This document shows, piece after piece, positions 24,758 to 35,045 of a DNA stretch of 64,000 nucleotides. Below the pieces are notes generated by a model that did not search any database, was not told the origin of the DNA, and saw nothing but the letters and a program-made list of their open reading frames with translations. Position 1 is the first letter of the stretch. Each line of letters starts with the position of its first letter. The DNA lies in assembly GCA_023957155.1 (NCBI GenBank), contig JAMLHK010000016.1, forward strand, positions 1-64,000. The letters are read 5' to 3'. A program made the position numbers and the translations under genes. The stretch is from Chitinophagaceae bacterium (GTDB lineage Bacteria; Bacteroidota; Bacteroidia; Chitinophagales; Chitinophagaceae).

Positions 24758-26335
24758 ATGAAAAGAAGAGACTTTTTGAGACACACCGTACCTGCTGCTA
24801 TCTTACCTGCTTTTGTTAACGGGCATACTATAACGGCTTTGTCACCATCACCCTTGCTGGATGCGCTGACGAACTTTACTACCGATACCGATCATGTATT
24901 GGTAATCATTCAGATGAATGGTGGAAATGACGGATTAAATATGGTAATCCCCAGGGATAATTATTCAGGGTATTTTAACGCCCGGAGTAATATTGCCATT
25001 CCGGAAAGTAAGATACTGGCACTGCAGGGGAATGAAAAAACAGGGCTTCATCCTGCAATGACCGGTATTCAGCAGCTATATGATGATGGTAAGGCGGCCA
25101 TTGTGCAGTCTGTAGGATATCCACAGCCGAACCTCTCTCATTTCAGATCAACAGATATATGGATGAGTGGTTCCGATAGTAATGAAGTGGTGGATACGGG
25201 CTGGGTTGGGCGTTATCTGAATTATGAGTTTCCCGGTTTCCCTAATGGCTATCCCAATACGTCTATGCCGGATCCGCCGGCTATACAAATCGGGGCGGTA
25301 TCGTCATTAACTTTTCACGGGCCGTCTATAGGGATGTCTATGAGTATAACCAATCCTACTTCTTTTTACCGGATCGTAGATGATGTTCAGGATCCCGCAC
25401 CGCCAACACGTGCAGGAAAGGAGCTGACCTATATACGCGAAATTGCCCGCCAAACCGAACTTTTTGCCAATTCTGTTAAAAGAGCGGCCTCCAATACCGT
25501 ACAGCAGCTCCCTTATCCGGAAAATAATGGTTTGGCCGACCAACTGAAAATAGTAGCCCGCCTGATTAAGGGAGGACTTAAAACGCGGGTATATATGGTT
25601 AGCTATAATGGATTTGATACACATTCTATGCAAACGGATCCGGCAGATCCTACTATCGGTAAGCACGCTGAGCTTCTCAAAGAACTTTCCGATAGTGTAA
25701 AAGCATTCCAGGATGATCTTGCATTCCTGGGAATTGAAGACCGGGTGATTTCATTTACGTTTTCTGAATTCGGGCGAAGGATAAAATCTAATTTTAGTAT
25801 AGGTACGGACCATGGGGTGGCTGCTCCTATGCTTGTCTTTGGCAGTAAAGTGCAAAACGGTATTGTAGGAAAAAATCCTGATATTCCTGCAGGTCTTTCT
25901 GTTAATGACAATATCCCTCATCAATATGATTTTCGCAGTGTGTATGCTTCTGTTTTAGAGCAATGGTTTTGTGCCGATACGGTTGCGTTACAAACGGTAT
26001 TGTTAAAAAACTTCCAGTCGCTTCCGCTTATTCAAAACGGCTCCTGTGCCGGTATGGATGATATCAATAAGAAGAATGATCTGAGCCTCATCTCTAATTA
26101 TCCTAATCCTTTTACAACCCGCACCAATATAAAATATATAACACAGCCGGGGCATGTTCTGATACAGGTTATAGACTGTATGGGACGGGTAGTGAAAGTA
26201 TTGGTTGACCAGGTGCAGGATGGCAGTACGTACACCATTTCTTTTGATAGTACCGGTTTAGCTACCGGGGTATATTACCTGCGATTACAGAATGGACCAT
26301 TGCAGCAGGTGAGGCCGATACTGAAAGTAAAATAA
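24758..26335 (+). CDS. DUF1501 family protein with T9SS sorting domain
   Basis: A 525-residue exported protein. The N-terminus MKRRDFLRHTVPAAILPAFV has a twin-arginine-like motif and hydrophobic stretch. The DUF1501 sulfatase-like body includes VIIQMNGGNDGLNMVIP, NLSHFRSTDIWMSG, YNGFDTH and FSEFGRR. The last 80 residues (from about NYPNPFTTRTNIKY to GVYYLRLQNG) match a type A C-terminal sorting domain of the type IX secretion system, so it is expected on the cell surface or released. It is probably co-transcribed with the DUF1800 gene. Confidence 0.88.
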   Translation: MKRRDFLRHTVPAAILPAFVNGHTITALSPSPLLDALTNFTTDTDHVLVIIQMNGGNDGLNMVIPRDNYSGYFNARSNIAIPESKILALQGNEKTGLHPAMTGIQQLYDDGKAAIVQSVGYPQPNLSHFRSTDIWMSGSDSNEVVDTGWVGRYLNYEFPGFPNGYPNTSMPDPPAIQIGAVSSLTFHGPSIGMSMSITNPTSFYRIVDDVQDPAPPTRAGKELTYIREIARQTELFANSVKRAASNTVQQLPYPENNGLADQLKIVARLIKGGLKTRVYMVSYNGFDTHSMQTDPADPTIGKHAELLKELSDSVKAFQDDLAFLGIEDRVISFTFSEFGRRIKSNFSIGTDHGVAAPMLVFGSKVQNGIVGKNPDIPAGLSVNDNIPHQYDFRSVYASVLEQWFCADTVALQTVLLKNFQSLPLIQNGSCAGMDDINKKNDLSLISNYPNPFTTRTNIKYITQPGHVLIQVIDCMGRVVKVLVDQVQDGSTYTISFDSTGLATGVYYLRLQNGPLQQVRPILKVK

Positions 26336-26493
26336 GCAGCGACAATTGGGAGTAGCCTTCTTCTCATCCCTGTCATTATTTGTTTTCCCTTATCTTTACG
26401 GGGTATGAAAGTACTTGTAAGGGAGTGTGTCTTGTTATTTCAGGGGAGGTATTGGTTTTCCGGCGGTATATTCAATTGAATTTTCGGTAAAAT

Positions 26494-28338
26494 ATGAGAA
26501 GTCTCATCCTGATATTATCTGTGCTGTTCCTTCCTTTTATTTTCCAGAAAACCTATGCACAGTATGACACCACGTATTTAAAAAAATTATACGACCGGGT
26601 ACTTGATTTTAATAGTTCTAAATCGGACTCTGTTTTGTATTATGCCCGCTTTATAGAAGAACAGGCGAAAAAGCTTGGCTTTGATAAGGGTGCCGTGCTA
26701 TCCTTAAGGCTTAAAGGAATACACCAGGAATTCAGGGAAGAATATGATTCCGCTATAAATTATTATTATCAGTCGTTAGAGCAGTCCAGGCTGTTAAAGA
26801 CAAACGAATACGAATCTTCGGCCCTGGGTGATCTGGCGATGGCTTACAATAGTATTAATCAGCCTCAAAAAGCCAGGGATTTCTTTATCGAAGCATTACG
26901 GGTGTCCCGTGAGCGAAAGGAGATGATGTCCATTTTTACAAACGGTTCTAACCTGGGCGCTATTTACAACCGGTTAGGCTATCCTGATAGCGCGTTGCTT
27001 TTTCTTGAGCAGGCGGAGGAGGTAGCCAAAAAACACAACCTCTCCATAGACATCCATTCTTTATACAATAACATAGGGAATGCCTGGTTTCACAAACAGG
27101 AATGGGATAAGGCGCTTCATTTCTTTAAGATCAATTATGATCATAATCTCAGCTATGGGGATGACGAAATGCTTTGGTACGACTGCCTGAATTTAGGGGA
27201 TGTGTTTACTGAGAAAAAAGTCTTTGATTCGGCTCGTAAATATATTGACCGTTCTTTTGATTTGGCAAAATCACTCGGATCAAAACGTAAGGAAGCCGAT
27301 ACACACTTATTATACGCTAAATTTTTTGCTGCAAAAGGAGATTATAAATATGCGTACCGGCATGTTGAAAGCTGGCGTAATTTAGATACCGTTCTTGTTA
27401 GCCAGCATACCTTGCAAACCGTAGCCCGGCTCCAGGAAAAGTTTAACTTGAAGCAGCAGGAACAGCTGAATAGTATGCTGGGGCTTAAGATAGATCGGCA
27501 AAGGTTGGAAAAGAGAAATATACTGTTGCTCGCATTGGGTATAGCGGCATTGGCTGTTTCAGCTTTTGTAAGCCTGTTGCTGATCAGGCGTAAAAATACG
27601 TTGCTGAAGAAGCAAAATGAGCTGATCCAAAAGCAAAACAATAAACTTGCGCAGTTAAATGCTGAAAAAAATTCCCTGATCAGCGTAGTGTCTCATGATC
27701 TGAACGGGCCTTTTACAAGTGTAAAAATGTGGAGCCAGATATTATTATCAGATGTTTCTAATTTAACAGCCGACCAGAAAAAAGCGTTGTACCGGATTCA
27801 GTCCTCAGCCGATAACGGGGAGCTTTTAATAAGAGATATTCTTTACATAGAAAAGGAAGAGATCAAACATCATGCATTGAACCTGGAAGAGCTGGATGTG
27901 AATGCTTTTTTAGAAGACGTTATTCAAATGTATAAGCTCCGGGCACAGCAGAAAGAGATCAGCATACATTATCAGCCGGGGGAAAAAAGCGTATTGCTTA
28001 TGAGTGACCGGCATATTGTAAGCCGTATATGTGAAAATTTGCTGAGTAATGCCATTAAGTTTACCCCTCGTGGAAGAAATGTATGGGTCAGCTTAGCGGA
28101 TATGCCGGATAGCGTTCATATTAAAGTAGAAGATGAAGGAGTGGGGATAGTTGCAGAGGATATTCCCTATCTTTTTTCCAAATACCGGAAAATATCCTCA
28201 ATGCCCACAGAAGGTGAGTATTCAACAGGGCTGGGGCTGTCTATTGTAAAAAGGTTGGTTGAAGAGCTTAATGGCAGTGTGAACTGTAAAAGTGAGCCCG
28301 GAAAGGGTAGCCTGTTTACGGTAATACTTCAAAAGTAG
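26494..28338 (+). CDS. TPR-containing sensor histidine kinase
   Basis: A 614-residue membrane sensor. Order: signal peptide (1-22), a periplasmic set of TPR-like repeats (about 40-310), one membrane helix (about 335-358), a short coiled coil, then the kinase. The phosphoacceptor is His401 in VVSHDLNGP. ATP-binding boxes follow: N box ENLLSNAIKF, G1 DEGVGI, G2 STGLGLSIV. No receiver domain and no adjacent response regulator are present, so the partner is elsewhere. The signal sensed is unknown. Confidence 0.88.
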   Translation: MRSLILILSVLFLPFIFQKTYAQYDTTYLKKLYDRVLDFNSSKSDSVLYYARFIEEQAKKLGFDKGAVLSLRLKGIHQEFREEYDSAINYYYQSLEQSRLLKTNEYESSALGDLAMAYNSINQPQKARDFFIEALRVSRERKEMMSIFTNGSNLGAIYNRLGYPDSALLFLEQAEEVAKKHNLSIDIHSLYNNIGNAWFHKQEWDKALHFFKINYDHNLSYGDDEMLWYDCLNLGDVFTEKKVFDSARKYIDRSFDLAKSLGSKRKEADTHLLYAKFFAAKGDYKYAYRHVESWRNLDTVLVSQHTLQTVARLQEKFNLKQQEQLNSMLGLKIDRQRLEKRNILLLALGIAALAVSAFVSLLLIRRKNTLLKKQNELIQKQNNKLAQLNAEKNSLISVVSHDLNGPFTSVKMWSQILLSDVSNLTADQKKALYRIQSSADNGELLIRDILYIEKEEIKHHALNLEELDVNAFLEDVIQMYKLRAQQKEISIHYQPGEKSVLLMSDRHIVSRICENLLSNAIKFTPRGRNVWVSLADMPDSVHIKVEDEGVGIVAEDIPYLFSKYRKISSMPTEGEYSTGLGLSIVKRLVEELNGSVNCKSEPGKGSLFTVILQK

Positions 28339-28396
28339 ACGGGGTTGGTATAGCCAGTTATCCCGTACCGGAATATGATTGGTGAATGTTAGCTTC

Positions 28397-30208
28397 TTAA
28401 GCGGTCTCGGCAGGTGTTTCCGAAGGATTGGGTAATATAGTTGTCTTTTTTCTTTCGCCGATTTGTTGCCGCCACATGGCATAATAAAGACCTTTTTCGG
28501 ATAGTAAAGTTTCATGAGTTCCTTTTTCCACAATTTCTCCTTTTTCTAATACATATATGCTGTCGGCATGCATGATCGTAGAAAGCCGGTGGGCGATGAG
28601 GATAGTGATTTGGTTATGGCGGGAGGATACCTGTCTGATCGTTTCCGTAACTTCTTCTTCGGTTAATGAATCCAAAGCCGAGGTAGCTTCATCAAATATA
28701 AGCAGCCTGGGCTTTCGCAGTAATGCCCTGGCAATGGACAGCCGTTGTTTTTCGCCTCCAGATAATTTTAACCCTCCTTCTCCTATCATTGTTTCGATGC
28801 CTTTTTCTGCCCTGTTTAACAGTTCGGTACAAGCAGCTTTATTTAGGGCATCCAGCAGGTCGTCCTGATTTGCCGCAGGGTTTACAAAAAGCAGGTTTTC
28901 TTTAATGGTCCCGGAAAACAGCTGGGTGTCCTGTGTTACAAACCCGATCTGGTTGCGCAGGTCTTCATAGTTAATAGCGGTTTCATCTGTACCGTTGTAT
29001 AATATTTTTCCTTCCTGCGGACGGTACAGTCCGACTAATAGCTTCATGAGTGTGGATTTTCCCGCTCCGGAAGGTCCTACAAAAGCAATGGTTTCTCCCT
29101 GTTTTGCGGTAAAGCTGATACCGGCTATCGCTTTTTGTCGGGCGCTTTGATGCCGGAATGCAACATTACTGAATTGAAGGGTATTGATTTCTCCCAGATG
29201 CACCGGATTTTCCGGCTGCTGTTCGGGTTTCTTTTGCATTAATGCTTTGAAATTCTGAAGCGAGGCTTCCGCCTCACGGTAGGAAAGGATAATATTTCCT
29301 ATTTCCTGCAGGGGACCAAAAACAAAAAATGAAAAAATTTGCATCGTTACCAATTGCCCTGCATTCATCTTGTCTTTAAATATCAGCCACAACAGCATAA
29401 ACAAAATGACCTGGCGTAAGGTATTCACAAAGGTACCCTGGATAAAGCTGATGCTGCGTATTCGTTTCACCTTGGTGATCTCCAGTCCTAAAATTTTATA
29501 GGTGTTGGTATTCAGGCGGGTTACTTCCTGCTGGGTTAGCCCCAGGCTTTTAACAAGCTCAATATTGCGCAGCGATTCAGTAGTAGCTCCTGCGAGTGCA
29601 TTGGTTTGAGCAACTATATTTTTCTGGATGGCTTTTACTTTTTTACTTAACAGGTTGGTGATGATCACCAATAAAAAAATACCCCCGAAATAGATGGGAG
29701 GGAGAGACCAGTGAATGCTGAATGCAAATGTGCCTACGAAAAAGATACCGATCATTACGGTAAAGAGCACATTCACTAAATACGACATGAATCTTTCCGT
29801 ATCGGTTCTTACCTTTTGTAAGATGCTGAGTGTTTCACCGCTGCGCTGATCTTCAAATTCCTGGTAAGGAAGCTTCATGGCATGCTGTAGTCCATCGGTA
29901 AATACTTTTGCTCCAAATTTCTGAATGACGATATTTAAAAAATAGTCCTGTAGATTTTTTGCAAAGCGGCTTACCATGGCAACGCCTATTGAGGCAAGCA
30001 ATAGCCATACCACGCTGTTATAGGGTTTGAAGAAAAAGTCTGACTGGCTGTAATGCCCGCTATTTTGGGCGTAATCATTGGCCAGGTTTACTAAATTCCC
30101 AAAGATGATAGGGTCAAGAAGGGAGAAGCCGATATTCATGGCCGTTAAAAGCAGCACTAAGAATACCAGCCATTTAAACGGTTTCAGGTAGGTAATGAGA
30201 ATTTTCAT
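28397..30208 (-). CDS. ABC transporter, fused permease and ATPase
   Basis: A 603-residue half-transporter. Six membrane helices occupy about residues 1-310. The ATPase domain follows with Walker A GPSGAGKST, signature LSGGEKQRLSIARALL, Walker B LLIFDEATSALD and the switch histidine in LIAHRLSTI. This is the exporter layout of the MsbA/multidrug type and works as a dimer. The substrate is not deducible. It converges with the histidine kinase gene. Confidence 0.9.
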   Translation of the reverse strand: MKILITYLKPFKWLVFLVLLLTAMNIGFSLLDPIIFGNLVNLANDYAQNSGHYSQSDFFFKPYNSVVWLLLASIGVAMVSRFAKNLQDYFLNIVIQKFGAKVFTDGLQHAMKLPYQEFEDQRSGETLSILQKVRTDTERFMSYLVNVLFTVMIGIFFVGTFAFSIHWSLPPIYFGGIFLLVIITNLLSKKVKAIQKNIVAQTNALAGATTESLRNIELVKSLGLTQQEVTRLNTNTYKILGLEITKVKRIRSISFIQGTFVNTLRQVILFMLLWLIFKDKMNAGQLVTMQIFSFFVFGPLQEIGNIILSYREAEASLQNFKALMQKKPEQQPENPVHLGEINTLQFSNVAFRHQSARQKAIAGISFTAKQGETIAFVGPSGAGKSTLMKLLVGLYRPQEGKILYNGTDETAINYEDLRNQIGFVTQDTQLFSGTIKENLLFVNPAANQDDLLDALNKAACTELLNRAEKGIETMIGEGGLKLSGGEKQRLSIARALLRKPRLLIFDEATSALDSLTEEEVTETIRQVSSRHNQITILIAHRLSTIMHADSIYVLEKGEIVEKGTHETLLSEKGLYYAMWRQQIGERKKTTILPNPSETPAETA

Positions 30209-30351
30209 ACTTAAAAGTAATAAGAGATTGCGACCGGAAAAGATTTATCCTATCAAAATATGTACAAGTTTTAATCAAATGACAGGATGGCTGGGAAAAG
30301 TAAGCGACTGGTACGCAAGGATGCCGTGTGGTAAGTGTTATACATTAAAAA

Positions 30352-30383
30352 CCTCCACCTGAAACAGGTGGAGGAATTTTTTT
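30352..30383 (+). terminator. Strong hairpin with T run
   Basis: A perfect 10-bp stem CCTCCACCTG / CAGGTGGAGG with loop AAA and then AATTTTTTT. It lies in a gene-free stretch upstream of the ABC transporter and downstream of the cystathionine beta-synthase gene, about 615 bases from the latter. As drawn it would stop + strand transcripts; no + gene precedes it. Confidence 0.6.
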
Positions 30384-30997
30384 AACAGCCTACTAAGAAT
30401 AGATGGGCTTCTTAGGATTGGACTTTGATGTGATAAACAATCAATACGATTAGGTTGTCCAGGGGCGTGATTTTCAGATTAGCGATATTGGATTTGAATC
30501 GGGGTGGTTCTTCGGATAGCAGGTATTGGATTTTGATCTGGTTATTCCCTTTCACGGGAAGGTTTTTTTCTTAAGATAAAGGTTCCCTGGTTTTTCAATG
30601 GATTTGGGTTTCTATATACATAGGCTAATGATAAAACGAAAGTTGATTGACATTGGATTTCAGTATACTTTTTTCAAAGGATTTGGAATTCAATTTTTTT
30701 AGGACGGTTTTCTGGATTTTATTGGACGGTTGAAGCATAGCTTCCTTATCAATCAACTTCAAAACAAAAATACTAACGAGTTATCCACCGTGCAAGAGCG
30801 GTTTTCCTCAATTTTTTGTTTATGTTTTTTACGGCATTGTGCGTAAAATAACCTGCGATCTCTTTCGTATAAATACGATATCCCGGCAGGTATATAGCAA
30901 TAAATGAAGTAAAAAACAGGGGTTAGAAAATCCTGAAACAGGCTATGGTATTGAATAGTACACATATTTCCCCATTGTATCGGGAAGCAAGGGCATC
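30384..30997. other. Gene-free stretch with a recurring TTGGATTT-like word
   Basis: No gene is supported here. On + there are about seven copies of a word close to ATTGGATTTTGA (near 30418, 30489, 30527, 30599, 30653, 30680 and 30712). On - a 52-codon open frame without any ATG ends at 30412 and runs on from a stop near 30571; it could be decayed coding sequence. The rest is AT-rich and unremarkable. Confidence 0.35.
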
Positions 30998-32359
30998 TTA
31001 ATATAATGTAAGGGATTGTATTATATCGTATTTTGTTATAATGTGTAAATCTCCTGTTTCACTCCTGCTGAGTACGGCGCCGTTGTCTTTGTTGATCAAT
31101 TTACCTAACCGTTCAACGGGCGTATCAATGGGTACTAAGGGATAGGCAGGCTCCAATATGGCTGATATGGGTTGGTTTATCATATCAGGGTAGCCAAACA
31201 TTTTACTGAACATACCGTTTTCCGAAACGGATCCTTCGGGTACGCCATCTTTAATGACAGGAATATTTTCGATATCGAATTTTTTCATCAGCTCAAAAGC
31301 CTCTGCAACAGTTTGACCGGGGTTAAGGGTAACAAGGGGCCGGTTACCTCTGTTGCTGATAATATCCTTAATGGTTTTTACTTCAAGAAAACCTCTCTCG
31401 CGCATCCATTGATCGTTATATACCTTGCCTACATATCTGCTGCCATGATCATGAAGAATGCACACCACCAGGTCGTCTTTACGTAAACTATCCTTTAATT
31501 GCAATAGTCCCTGAAGGCAGCTGCCTGCACTATACCCGCAAAAAAGTCCTTCTTCTTTCGCCAGGCGGCGCGTCATTAAAGCGCCGTCTTTATCCGTAAC
31601 CTGCTCAAAATGATCTATCACCGTCATGTCGAAGTTTGCAGGAACAAAATCCTCTCCAAACCCTTCTGACAGGTAAGGATGTACTTCTTTCATATCAACT
31701 TCCCCGGTTTGGAAATATTTGGTAAGTAAAGATCCGTATGCGTCAATAGCCCATATTTTGATATCAGGATTTTTCTCTTTCAGGTATTGTGCCGTACCGG
31801 TGATGGTACCCCCCGTACCCGCCGTGCATACCAGGTGGGTGATCTTGCCATCCGTTTGTTTCCATATCTCAGGACCTGTCGTTTCGTAATGCGCAACCCG
31901 GTTGGCAAGATTGTCATACTGGTTGCATAAAAAAGCGTTGGGAATTTCTTTGGCTAATCTTTTAGCCACCGAGTAATAACTCCTGGGGTCATCGGGCTCT
32001 ACATTGGTTGGACACACAATGACTTCTGCTCCTACAGCTTTTAAAATGTCAAATTTTTCTTTAGATTGCTTATCAGTAGAAGTAAAAATACATCTGTATC
32101 CTTTTACAATTGCCGCAAGTGCCAGCCCCATACCGGTATTACCCGAGGTACATTCAATAATAGTTCCACCGGGCTTTAGTTTCCCTTCTTTCTCTGCCAC
32201 TTCTATCATCTTCAGTGCCATCCTGTCCTTGATGGAATTGCCGGGATTAAAATATTCTACTTTTGCCGTCACCAGGCAGGGTAATCCCCGGGTTATTTTA
32301 TTTAACCGGATCAGGGGGGTGTTGCCGATGGTTTCCAGTATGTTATTTTTTATATCCAT
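30998..32359 (-). CDS. Cystathionine beta-synthase with CBS domain pair
   Basis: A 453-residue PLP enzyme. The catalytic domain has NPGNSIKDR with the PLP lysine Lys44, TSGNTGMGLALA and the phosphate loop AGTGGTITGT. Residues about 335-453 form a CBS pair (IKDIISNRGNRPLVTLNPG and LVPIDTPVERLGKLI), as in cystathionine beta-synthases and unlike plain cysteine synthases. It should condense serine and homocysteine in transsulfuration, although an O-acetylserine-dependent role cannot be excluded. The CBS pair may respond to a nucleotide or SAM. Confidence 0.88.
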   Translation of the reverse strand: MDIKNNILETIGNTPLIRLNKITRGLPCLVTAKVEYFNPGNSIKDRMALKMIEVAEKEGKLKPGGTIIECTSGNTGMGLALAAIVKGYRCIFTSTDKQSKEKFDILKAVGAEVIVCPTNVEPDDPRSYYSVAKRLAKEIPNAFLCNQYDNLANRVAHYETTGPEIWKQTDGKITHLVCTAGTGGTITGTAQYLKEKNPDIKIWAIDAYGSLLTKYFQTGEVDMKEVHPYLSEGFGEDFVPANFDMTVIDHFEQVTDKDGALMTRRLAKEEGLFCGYSAGSCLQGLLQLKDSLRKDDLVVCILHDHGSRYVGKVYNDQWMRERGFLEVKTIKDIISNRGNRPLVTLNPGQTVAEAFELMKKFDIENIPVIKDGVPEGSVSENGMFSKMFGYPDMINQPISAILEPAYPLVPIDTPVERLGKLINKDNGAVLSRSETGDLHIITKYDIIQSLTLY

Positions 32360-32479
32360 GCTATAAGAATTTGAAAATATCGAAATGTAGAAATGAGAAG
32401 TGTTAAGTTAATCGTAAATCGGGTGCCGGTTTCTGCCACAGGCGATTTTTACTCGTGGTAACCGGTGGTTCCTGAACTT

Positions 32480-34072
32480 CTATTTTTCCAATACTTCCAG
32501 TGCTTTTATGATCATGGGATCGTTCGTATTATTTACTTCGTAATATCCTTCATTCCTCCAGAGCTGGCGTGCAAACAAGCTCTTTAGTCGCCGGGATATA
32601 AACTGCCTGTCTGCTGCACTAACGGAATTGAGCCGGACGCTGTCTTCTAAAGCAAACGAAGAAAACGCTTCCCAGATGTTGTTGTTAATGCTGAACGTTT
32701 TTTCAAAACCGGCAGGATCTTCGAATTGCTTAAAGTCATCCAGGTTATTTATATAATACCGGGATACAAAATTACCCATGGTGTTTTTAGCGTACAACCG
32801 GGTTATGGTATGATGATATCCTGTTGTATCTATAGCCACAAAAATATCTGGTGTTATCCCACCCCCGCCATATACTAATTTGCCATTGGGCGTATGATAT
32901 GCAGTTCCGGTTGTAATGATATTGCTGTCGGCTTTCAGCATTGCACCGTTATGATAGCGGTCATAAAGCTCTTCGTTATAGCTTTCTATGCCCTTGTCGT
33001 AGGGTTTTTGAATAGACCGGCCCAGCGGTGTATAGTAACGGGCTATCGTTAACCGCAGGGCAGACCCGTCATTCAGGTTATACTGTTCCTGTACCAGTCC
33101 TTTTCCAAAAGTTCGCCGGCCAAGTACTACGGCCCTGTCCCAATCCTGTAAGGCCCCTGTAAGTACTTCACTGGCAGAGGCAGAGCTTTCATCCACCAGG
33201 ATAATTAAATCTCCTTTTTCAAAAATACCCTCTCGTCTTGCGCGGTATTCCTGTTTTTTTATATGGTTACCCTGTGTGTATACGATGAGCTTATCAGCAT
33301 CTAAAAATTCATCCGCTATTTCTACGGATTCCTGTAAAATACCACCGCCGTTACCTCTCAGATCGAGGATCAGCTTTTGAACACCGTCTTCCTTCAGCTT
33401 TTGCATGGCTTCCATAAACTCTTCATAGGTGGTTTCTGAAAATTTATTAAGACGGATATAGCCGGTTGCAGGAGCGATCATATACCCGGCATCTAAAGAA
33501 TAAAGCGGGATGATATCACGTGTAATACTGATCTTTTTTATTTCTCCGTTCCGGAGTAAAGTGGCCTGTACCGTTGATCCGCGCAGGCCGCGCAACAACT
33601 GTTTTACCTGGCTGGCATCTATCTGGCGGCCGGTTACGGTAGAATCGTTTATGGCCAGGAATTTGTCGCCCGGCAATACTCCTGCTTTTGCCGATGGACC
33701 GCCTTTCAGTACGGTGATTACATGAATGGTATCGTTAAAAATATTAAATTCAATACCGATCCCTTCAAATTTACCTGCCAGGTCTTCATTTATTTCTTTT
33801 AAATCACTGGAAGGAATATAGATGGAATGTGGGTCCAGGTGGCCTAATATCTCCTCAATAGCGGCATAGGTAAGCGTATCGGTTGTAACCGGATCTACAT
33901 ATCTCTTTGAAATCAGATCAAGTACCTCCTGTAAAGTTCCCTTTCGTTCGGGAGAGAAGAAACGGGTGGAAACCGGCATCTTTTCTTTCATCTTGTATCC
34001 TAAAAACATTCCGGCAATCATTACTATAGAAAAGATCAGCGGCAGCCAGAGCTTTAATTTATTATTACCCAT
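32480..34072 (-). CDS. S41 family C-terminal processing protease
   Basis: A 530-residue envelope protease. One N-terminal membrane helix (about 8-26) anchors it, a PDZ domain covers about 95-175 (GIGIEFN, GPSAKAGVLPGD), and the S41 catalytic domain follows with LILDLRGNGGG. The catalytic Ser/Lys pair lies in DESSASASE (serine about 299) and FGKG (Lys324). It cleaves proteins near their C-termini. The C-terminal 100 residues are an added helical part typical of the Bacteroidota versions. Confidence 0.9.
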   Translation of the reverse strand: MGNNKLKLWLPLIFSIVMIAGMFLGYKMKEKMPVSTRFFSPERKGTLQEVLDLISKRYVDPVTTDTLTYAAIEEILGHLDPHSIYIPSSDLKEINEDLAGKFEGIGIEFNIFNDTIHVITVLKGGPSAKAGVLPGDKFLAINDSTVTGRQIDASQVKQLLRGLRGSTVQATLLRNGEIKKISITRDIIPLYSLDAGYMIAPATGYIRLNKFSETTYEEFMEAMQKLKEDGVQKLILDLRGNGGGILQESVEIADEFLDADKLIVYTQGNHIKKQEYRARREGIFEKGDLIILVDESSASASEVLTGALQDWDRAVVLGRRTFGKGLVQEQYNLNDGSALRLTIARYYTPLGRSIQKPYDKGIESYNEELYDRYHNGAMLKADSNIITTGTAYHTPNGKLVYGGGGITPDIFVAIDTTGYHHTITRLYAKNTMGNFVSRYYINNLDDFKQFEDPAGFEKTFSINNNIWEAFSSFALEDSVRLNSVSAADRQFISRRLKSLFARQLWRNEGYYEVNNTNDPMIIKALEVLEK

Positions 34073-34139
34073 CAGTCTGTATTTGTATATTATCTTTGAC
34101 TTTCAGAGCACGAATTTCACGAATTAAGTTCAATTAATA

Positions 34140-34985
34140 ATGTCATCTGTAAAATTGATAGCCGACAGCGGAGCCACCAAGGCGGAGTGGTGTTTATTGC
34201 AGGGCAAAAAAAACAAAACTATTTTTACCCAGGGCATCAGCCCTTATTTTTTCGATACCGCCCAGATTACGGAAATATTGGAGAAAGAGCTGCTGCCTTC
34301 TCTTAAAGGGATAAAAGTTGATGAGGTGTATTATTATGGAACAGGATGTATTAATCCCAATAATAACCTTATCGTAAGACGGTCGGTAAAGCATGTTTTT
34401 AAAGAGGTAACCACGGTTGAAGTCACTCACGATGTAATGGCGGCAGCCAGGGCATTGTATGGTAAAGATAAAGGAGTGGCCTGCATCCTGGGAACCGGGT
34501 CCAGTTCCTGCTACTATAACGGCAAAAAAATAGCCGTTAATAAACCCGGGTTGGGCTATGTGCTGGGCGATGAAGGCAGCGGTGCCTACCTGGGAAAAAA
34601 AGTGTTGCAGTATTATTTGTACAATACATTTGATGAAGAGCTGATGGGCCGGTTTGATCATAAGTACCATATCAGTGGTACGGAGATATTGGAGCAGGTA
34701 TATAAGAAACCCCTGGCTAACCGTTACCTGGCTTCTTTTACTCCTTTTTTATCTGAAAACAGGGGGCATTATATGATTGAAAATATTATTGAGGATGGTC
34801 TGAACGATTTTTTCTTTCATCATATATGCAAATTCAAAGAAAGCTGGACCATGCCGGTTAGCTTTGTTGGAGGGATTTCCTATCATTTCCGGGATGTGAT
34901 AAAAGACCTCTGCCGGTCGTATGAATTTACTCCCGGGAAAATATTAAAAAATCCCATGGAAGGCCTGGTTGCCTTTCATCAATAG
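34140..34985 (+). CDS. BadF/BadG-type sugar kinase, probably MurNAc/GlcNAc kinase
   Basis: A 281-residue kinase of the acetate/sugar kinase fold. The phosphate loop is ADSGATKAEW (8-17); the second loop is ILGTGSSSC and the third GYVLGDEGSGAYLG. Members of this family phosphorylate N-acetylglucosamine or N-acetylmuramic acid. The next gene, 60 bases downstream, is murQ, which acts on MurNAc-6-phosphate, so a MurK-like role in recycling cell-wall sugar is likely. It is divergent from the S41 protease. Confidence 0.8.
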   Translation: MSSVKLIADSGATKAEWCLLQGKKNKTIFTQGISPYFFDTAQITEILEKELLPSLKGIKVDEVYYYGTGCINPNNNLIVRRSVKHVFKEVTTVEVTHDVMAAARALYGKDKGVACILGTGSSSCYYNGKKIAVNKPGLGYVLGDEGSGAYLGKKVLQYYLYNTFDEELMGRFDHKYHISGTEILEQVYKKPLANRYLASFTPFLSENRGHYMIENIIEDGLNDFFFHHICKFKESWTMPVSFVGGISYHFRDVIKDLCRSYEFTPGKILKNPMEGLVAFHQ

Positions 34986-35045
34986 TGATAGGAGAAAAAA
35001 TAAATTCGGGGTTTAACGATACATATTGTTGCAATATCAATCCTT

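Noticed and set aside
23033-26335. DUF1800/DUF1501 pair as a novel system
   Set aside because: This pairing is common across bacteria, so it is unremarkable beyond the T9SS tail.
30759-30965. 68-codon open frame on the - strand upstream of nothing obvious
   Set aside because: Cysteine- and tyrosine-rich low-complexity translation with no family likeness; lies in a gene-free stretch.
32360-32479. Possible riboswitch before cystathionine beta-synthase
   Set aside because: I see no SAM-riboswitch core or strong terminator in the short upstream stretch.
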